This document shows, one piece after another, positions 59,655 to 64,000 of a DNA stretch of 64,000 bases (its first letter is position 1; each line of letters starts with the position of its first letter). This stretch comes from Micromonospora endolithica (GTDB taxonomy: Bacteria > Actinomycetota > Actinomycetes > Mycobacteriales > Micromonosporaceae). Under the pieces are notes generated by a model, which saw nothing but the letters and a program-made list of their open reading frames with translations, searched no databases and had not been told where the DNA came from. The stretch is from positions 62,001 to 126,000 of the forward strand of contig NZ_RBAK01000007.1 of the NCBI RefSeq assembly GCF_003626595.1. Direction: 5' to 3'. The position numbers and the translations under genes were made by a program.

Positions 59655-60184
59655 CCGGTGTGGACGTGCTGCTGCTGGCGCTCGGCGCGGTGGCCGTGGG
59701 GTCGGCAGTGCTCGTGGTGAGCACCCGGCACCTGGTCCGGGCCGGCCTCTACCTGGTGGTCTGCCTGGGTGCGCTGGCCGGCCTCTACCTGGTGCTGACC
59801 GCCGAACTGGTCGCCTGGGTGCAGGTGCTGATCTACGTCGGCGCGGTGGTGGTGCTGCTGCTGTTCGCGGTGATGCTCACCCGGGCGCCGATCGGCGCCT
59901 CCGACGACCTGGACCGGCCGGGTTGGCCGGCCGCGCTGATCGGCGGCGGCACCGGGCTGGGGCTGGCCGCGCTGCTGGTCGACACGTACCGGTGGACGGC
60001 CGTGGACCTGCCCGAGCCGGGCTCCGCCGAACGCATCGGTGAGCAGATCTTCGGCTCCTGGGTGCTGCCGTTCGAGGTGTTGTCGGTGCTGCTGCTCTCC
60101 GCGCTGGTCGGCGCGATCGTGCTGTCCCGTCCGGACATCGGCCGCCGGGACGCCACCGGCGACGACGAGCGGGCCGCCCGGTGA
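59651..60184 (+). CDS. nuoJ: NADH-quinone oxidoreductase subunit J (NuoJ)
   Basis: The 177-aa protein has five TM segments. RAGLYLVVCLGALAGLYLVL and the pi-bulge/proton-path helix AWVQVLIYVGAVVVLLLFAVML are the typical NuoJ sequence. It has GTGA overlaps at both ends with nuoI and nuoK. Confidence 0.93.
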   Translation: MTGVDVLLLALGAVAVGSAVLVVSTRHLVRAGLYLVVCLGALAGLYLVLTAELVAWVQVLIYVGAVVVLLLFAVMLTRAPIGASDDLDRPGWPAALIGGGTGLGLAALLVDTYRWTAVDLPEPGSAERIGEQIFGSWVLPFEVLSVLLLSALVGAIVLSRPDIGRRDATGDDERAAR

Positions 60185-60549
60185 GGCCGGTCATCCCGTA
60201 CGTCACGGCGGCGCTGCTGTTCGGCCTCGGCGTGTACGGCGTGCTGCGCCGGCGCAACGCGGTGCTGGTGCTGATGGCCGTCGAGCTGATGCTCAACGCG
60301 GTCAACCTGATCCTGGTCACCGCCGACACCACGGTCCGGGCGCAGCTTCCGCACGGTGGTCAGGTGTTCGCGCTGTTCGTGATCGTGCTGGCCGCCGCCG
60401 AGATCGGGGTGGGCCTGGCGATCGTGCTCCAGCTCTACCGGCTGCGGGCCAGCGTCGCCGTGGACGAGGTCCCGTTGACCGAGGACCCGACGCCGGCCGT
60501 CGCCGGCGCGGTCGGCAGTCCAGCGACGGGGGAGCGGAAGGCCTCATGA
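60181..60549 (+). CDS. nuoK: NADH-quinone oxidoreductase subunit K (NuoK)
   Basis: The 122-aa three-TM subunit has FGLGVYGVLRRRNAVLVLM, VELMLNAVNLILV (with the conserved Glu of the E-channel) and VIVLAAAEIGVGLAIVLQLYR (the second conserved Glu). A 20-residue hydrophilic tail is extra. It overlaps nuoJ by GTGA and nuoL by ATGA. Confidence 0.94.
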   Translation: MRPVIPYVTAALLFGLGVYGVLRRRNAVLVLMAVELMLNAVNLILVTADTTVRAQLPHGGQVFALFVIVLAAAEIGVGLAIVLQLYRLRASVAVDEVPLTEDPTPAVAGAVGSPATGERKAS

Positions 60550-62468
60550 GCGCGACGACGTTGCTCGGCGGGCTGCTGCCGGCCGTACCGCTGGTGGCCG
60601 GCCTGGTCGGTCTGCTGCTCCCGCCCGACGGGGACACCGGCCGGGAGTCCGCCCGGCGGGCGGCGGCCGGGCTGGGGGTGGCCGGCGCGGCGGGAGCGCT
60701 GCTGGTCGCGGTCGCCCTGCTGGTGACCCTGGACGGGTCGGCCGAGGCGGCCACGACCTGGGTGGACCTGGGCGGGCTGGCGGTGAGCCTGGGGGTCCGG
60801 CTGGACGGTGCCGCCGCGCTGGTGGCCGTCGCGGTGACCGCGGTGGCGCTGGCCGTGCAGGTCTACTCGGTCGGCTACCTGCGGCGTGGCCCGCACGACG
60901 ACGTCGACGTCGACCACCGCTACCCGCCGTACGCGGCGCAGATCAGTCTCTTCACCGCCGCGATGCTGCTGGTGGTGGTCTCCGGGGACCTGATCCTGCT
61001 GCTGGTCGGCTGGGAGGTGATGGGCCTCTGCTCGTACCTGCTCATCGCGCACGACCGGCGACTGCCGGAGGCGCCCGCCGCGGCGGTGAAGGCGTTCCTG
61101 GTGACCCGGGTCGGCGACGTGGGTTTCCTGCTCGGTATCGCGCTGCTCGGGGTGAGCGCCGGCAGCTTCCGGATCGCCGACGTGCTCGCCCACGACCACG
61201 CGACCGGCACGCTCACCGCCGCGTGCCTGCTGCTGCTCGCCGGGGTGGCCGGCAAGAGCGCGCAGTTCCCGCTGCACACCTGGCTGCCGGACGCGATGGC
61301 CGGCCCGACCCCGATCTCGGCGCTGATCCACGCGGCGACCATGGTGGCCGCCGGCGTCTACGCGGTGAGCCGGCTCTGGCCGCTGTTCGAGGCCGCCCCG
61401 GTGGCACTGGCCGTGCTCGGGGTGATGGCCTCGGTCACCCTGCTGCTGGGTGCGCTGGCGGCCACCGCCCAGGACGACCTGAAGCGCGTGCTGGCCTGGT
61501 CCACGGTCTCCCAGATCGGCTACATGACCGGCGCGTTGGCCGTCGGCTCCCCGCCGGCCGCGCTGTTCCACCTGCTCACCCACGCCGCCTTCAAGGCGCT
61601 GCTGTTCCTCGCCGCCGGTGCGGTGATCCACGCCGTGGGCACCACGCTGACGTCCCGGATGGGCGGGCTCCGGCAGACCATGCCGGTGACCTTCTGGTGC
61701 ACGGCGGTCGGTCTCGGCGCGCTGGCCGGGTTGCCACCCCTGTCGGGTTTCTGGAGCAAGGACGGCGTGCTCGTCGCCGCCCAGGACGCCGCCCTGCACG
61801 GTGCCGGCCCGGCCCCGACCTGGGTGGGCTGGCTGGTCTGGCTGGCCGGGCTGGTCGGCGTGGCGCTGACCGCCTGGTACGCCACCCGCCTGCTGCTGCG
61901 CACCTTCTTCGGCGAGCCGCGCCTGCCGCTGGCCCACCCGCACGACCCGCCCGCGGTGATGCGCTGGCCGGTGGTGCTGCTCGCGGTGCCGGCCGCGCTG
62001 CTCGGACTGGCCGGTTTCCTGGACGGGTTCGCCCGCCGGCTGCGGTCCGGCGCGCCCGGGGAGGCCGGCGTGCCCGAACTGGCCCACCTCGGTCCGGAGC
62101 TGCTGCTGCCGTTGGCGCTCACCCTGGCCGGTGCCGCGCTGGCCTGGGCCCGCTGGCGGCGGGACCCGGCCGCCGACCCGGCGACCGCGCTGGGTCCGCT
62201 GCGTCCGCTGTTCGCCCGCGCGTTCCGGCTCGACGACGTCCAGCACACCCTGGTCGTACGCCCGACGAACGCTTTGGCCCGCGTCGCGCGTACCGGTGAC
62301 GAGGTGGTGGTGGACGGCGCGGTCACCGGCAGCGGCCGGGCCGCGGTCGGCCTCGGTGGCGGCCTGGCGTCGCTGCACCGGGCCGCGCTGCCCCGCGCGG
62401 CGGCCGGCGTGCTGGCCGGCGCCCTGCTGATCGGCCTGGCCGCCGCACTGATCGGAGTGGCCGCATGA
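60546..62468 (+). CDS. nuoL: NADH-quinone oxidoreductase subunit L (NuoL)
   Basis: The 640-aa antiporter-like proton-pumping subunit has about fifteen TM segments. It shows WEVMGLCSYLLI, KSAQFPLHTWLPDAMAGPTP, ALIHAATMVAAGVY, DDLKRVLAWSTVSQIGYM and a long C-terminal amphipathic helix region. Lys and Glu residues of the proton half-channels are present. It starts at ATG 60546, inside nuoK's last codons. Confidence 0.94.
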   Translation: MSATTLLGGLLPAVPLVAGLVGLLLPPDGDTGRESARRAAAGLGVAGAAGALLVAVALLVTLDGSAEAATTWVDLGGLAVSLGVRLDGAAALVAVAVTAVALAVQVYSVGYLRRGPHDDVDVDHRYPPYAAQISLFTAAMLLVVVSGDLILLLVGWEVMGLCSYLLIAHDRRLPEAPAAAVKAFLVTRVGDVGFLLGIALLGVSAGSFRIADVLAHDHATGTLTAACLLLLAGVAGKSAQFPLHTWLPDAMAGPTPISALIHAATMVAAGVYAVSRLWPLFEAAPVALAVLGVMASVTLLLGALAATAQDDLKRVLAWSTVSQIGYMTGALAVGSPPAALFHLLTHAAFKALLFLAAGAVIHAVGTTLTSRMGGLRQTMPVTFWCTAVGLGALAGLPPLSGFWSKDGVLVAAQDAALHGAGPAPTWVGWLVWLAGLVGVALTAWYATRLLLRTFFGEPRLPLAHPHDPPAVMRWPVVLLAVPAALLGLAGFLDGFARRLRSGAPGEAGVPELAHLGPELLLPLALTLAGAALAWARWRRDPAADPATALGPLRPLFARAFRLDDVQHTLVVRPTNALARVARTGDEVVVDGAVTGSGRAAVGLGGGLASLHRAALPRAAAGVLAGALLIGLAAALIGVAA

Positions 62469-63973
62469 GGCTGGGTGAGTTCCTGTTGGTCGCGGTGCTG
62501 GCGGTGCCGGCGCTCGGCGCGGTGGCGGTGGCCGCGATCCGGCCCGACCGGGTGGCCCGGATGGTCGGCACGGTGGTCGCCGCGCTGACCCTGCTCGCCG
62601 CGCTGCCGCTGGTGGCCGACCGCGACGGCGGGTGGTTCGGCTACGGTGCCACGGCCCCGGCGGTGCGTCCCTGGCACCAGGTAGACCTGGCCTGGGTGCC
62701 GGGTCTGGACCTGCGCTTCCACCTCGGCGTGGACGGCATCTCCTGGCCGCTGGTGGTGCTGACCGCGCTGCTGACCCTGCTGTGCTGCGGGTACACGCTG
62801 TGGCGGGTGCCCGAGGGCGGCAGCGGCCGGGCGCTGGTCGCGCTGCTGCTGGTCGTCGAGGTGGGCATCCTGGGCACCTTCCTCGCCCTGGACCTGGTGC
62901 TGTTCTTCGTCTTCTTCGAGGTCGTCCTGCTGCCGATGTACGCGGTGATCGCCTTCTGGGGTGGCCCGGACCGGCGGCGGGCGGCCCGGAAGTTCGCCCT
63001 GTACACACTGTTCGGTTCGGTGCTGCTGTTGGTCGGCGTGTACGTCGTGGTGGCCGCCGCCGGCACCGCCGACATCGTCGCGCTCACCGGCGGCGCGGAA
63101 CTGTCCCGGGGCACCCAGCTGGCCGCGTTCACCCTGCTGGCACTCGCGTTCGCGGTGAAGAGCCCGCTGTGGCCACTGCACTCGTGGCTGCCCGACGCGC
63201 ACTCGCAGGCCCCGACGGTGGGCAGCGTGGTGCTCGCCGGGGTGCTGCTCAAGATGGGCACCTACGGGCTGATCCGGGTCGCCGTCGGCATCGCACCGGA
63301 GGGTGCCCGCTGGGCCGCGCCGGTGCTCGGTGTCCTCGCGGTCGCCGCGATCGTCGTCGGTTCGCTGGTGTGCCTGGCGCAGACCGAGCTGAAGCGGCTG
63401 ATCGCGTACTCCAGCGTCGGGCACATGGGCTTCGTCCTGCTCGGCGTCGCGACCCTCACCACCACCGGCATCCAGGCGGCGCTGATCGGCAACGTGGCGC
63501 ACGGGGTGATCACCGGCCTGCTGTTCTTCCTCGCCGGGGCGGTCAAGGACCGTACCGGGACGGGCGAGCTGGCCGACCTGTCCGGCCTGCGGGAGACCGC
63601 GCCGCGGCTGGCCGGCCTGCTCGGCTTCGCGGCCGTCGCCTCGCTCGGGCTGCCCGGCCTGGCCGGCTTCTGGGGCGAGGCGTTCGCCGTGGTCGCCGCC
63701 GTCGAGGTGGGCGGCCCGCTTTGGACCACCCTGGCGGTGCTCGCCGCGTTCGGCGGTGCGCTGACGGCGGCGTACTTCCTGCGGCTGCTGCGCCGGGTCA
63801 CGCACGGGCGGCCCAGCCCGGTGGTGGGCCGGCTCACGCCGGGCCTGGCCGGCGCGGAGCTGGCCGCGTGGGTGCCGCTGGTGCTGCTCGCGCTCGCCGT
63901 CGGCCTGGTCCCGACGCTGGTGCTGGGCGTCGCCGAGGGCCCGGTCGACGCCCTGGTGGAGGTGCTGCGATGA
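62465..63973 (+). CDS. nuoM: NADH-quinone oxidoreductase subunit M (NuoM)
   Basis: The 502-aa antiporter-like subunit of about fourteen TM segments has FHLGVDGISWPLVVLTALL, FFEVVLLPMYAVIAFWGG, AVKSPLWPLHSWLPDAHSQAP, VVLAGVLLKMGTYGLIR and ETELKRLIAYSSVGHMGFV (here QTELKRL). It overlaps nuoL and nuoN by ATGA. Confidence 0.94.
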   Translation: MRLGEFLLVAVLAVPALGAVAVAAIRPDRVARMVGTVVAALTLLAALPLVADRDGGWFGYGATAPAVRPWHQVDLAWVPGLDLRFHLGVDGISWPLVVLTALLTLLCCGYTLWRVPEGGSGRALVALLLVVEVGILGTFLALDLVLFFVFFEVVLLPMYAVIAFWGGPDRRRAARKFALYTLFGSVLLLVGVYVVVAAAGTADIVALTGGAELSRGTQLAAFTLLALAFAVKSPLWPLHSWLPDAHSQAPTVGSVVLAGVLLKMGTYGLIRVAVGIAPEGARWAAPVLGVLAVAAIVVGSLVCLAQTELKRLIAYSSVGHMGFVLLGVATLTTTGIQAALIGNVAHGVITGLLFFLAGAVKDRTGTGELADLSGLRETAPRLAGLLGFAAVASLGLPGLAGFWGEAFAVVAAVEVGGPLWTTLAVLAAFGGALTAAYFLRLLRRVTHGRPSPVVGRLTPGLAGAELAAWVPLVLLALAVGLVPTLVLGVAEGPVDALVEVLR

Positions 63974-64000
63974 CCGGCAGCGTGGTGCAGAGCGTCGACA
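63970..64000 (+). CDS. nuoN: Start of NADH-quinone oxidoreductase subunit N (partial)
   Basis: Only the first ten codons are inside the window (Met-Thr-Gly-Ser-Val-Val-Gln-Ser-Val-Asp). The identity rests on position: the ATG overlaps the nuoM stop (ATGA) and nuoN is the next gene in this order. Confidence 0.65.
   Translation, partial: MTGSVVQSVD

Overview
The window is high-GC actinobacterial DNA, almost certainly from Micromonospora or a close relative in the Micromonosporaceae. Supporting signs are GTG/TTG starts, GTGA/ATGA operon overlaps, NB-ARC/SARP regulators, DUF3107 and DUF3152 genes in a mycobacteria-like order, and short intergenic palindromes of the GTTAAGAAGGGGCCC type. It is gene-dense. 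I saw no tRNA, rRNA, CRISPR array or transposase.

Layout. 1-3621: a signalling operon (SpoIIE-type phosphatase, CHASE3/HAMP histidine kinase, Rcp1-like response regulator) followed by an inositol-monophosphatase-family gene. 3800-10154: a secreted coiled-coil protein with an M15-like C-terminus, a fused transporter/spermidine-synthase-like protein, a Ser/Thr kinase with a CBM2-like ectodomain, and a TrkH/TrkA potassium uptake pair. 10222-17731: the most interesting locus. A giant chimeric SARP/NB-ARC/XRE/NB-ARC/TPR regulator is divergent from a 28-codon ORF whose product ends in HYWP. That ORF is followed by a strong hairpin, a cytochrome P450, and an ABC ATPase and permease. I read this as a P450-modified RiPP cluster, in the style of the cittilin/tryptorubin/biarylitide families. 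17884-20285: a secreted glycerophosphodiesterase, and a small GntR / DivIVA-like / small-protein cassette between two related inverted repeats. 20613-25351: a complete branched-chain amino-acid ABC transporter operon (substrate-binding protein, LivG, LivF, LivH, LivM). 25438-32757: assorted housekeeping and unknown genes, including an SDR, an LprG-like lipoprotein, a RecQ-like helicase with a phosphoribosyltransferase-like tail, a His-rich exported protein, an XRE regulator and a methyltransferase.

33095-45471 follows the conserved actinobacterial order around Mycobacterium tuberculosis Rv3206c-Rv3211: DEAD-box helicase, MiaE-like ferritin-fold protein, DUF3107, TetR, a very long Pro/Asp/Arg-rich protein, alpha/beta hydrolase, two tandem DUF3152 metzincin-like proteins and MoeZ. 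45590-51356: proA, proB, an alkyltransferase-like protein, an MFS transporter and a PLP-dependent decarboxylase-like protein. 51422 to the end: a dispersed second complex I set (nuoB, nuoC, nuoH, nuoI, nuoJ, nuoK, nuoL, nuoM and the start of nuoN). Unrelated genes and a decayed VOC-family fragment split it, and no nuoA, nuoD, nuoE, nuoF or nuoG is visible.

Three sequence-level themes stand out. (1) A 54-bp palindromic repeat occurs four times at gene 3' ends and supplies the stop codon of nuoH and proB. (2) Many genes without a Shine-Dalgarno sequence have a TAnnnT or CAnnnT hexamer ending 6-8 nt before the start codon, as expected for leaderless transcripts. (3) The kinase gene carries an A AAA AAG slippery heptamer exactly where its reading frame stops making sense.
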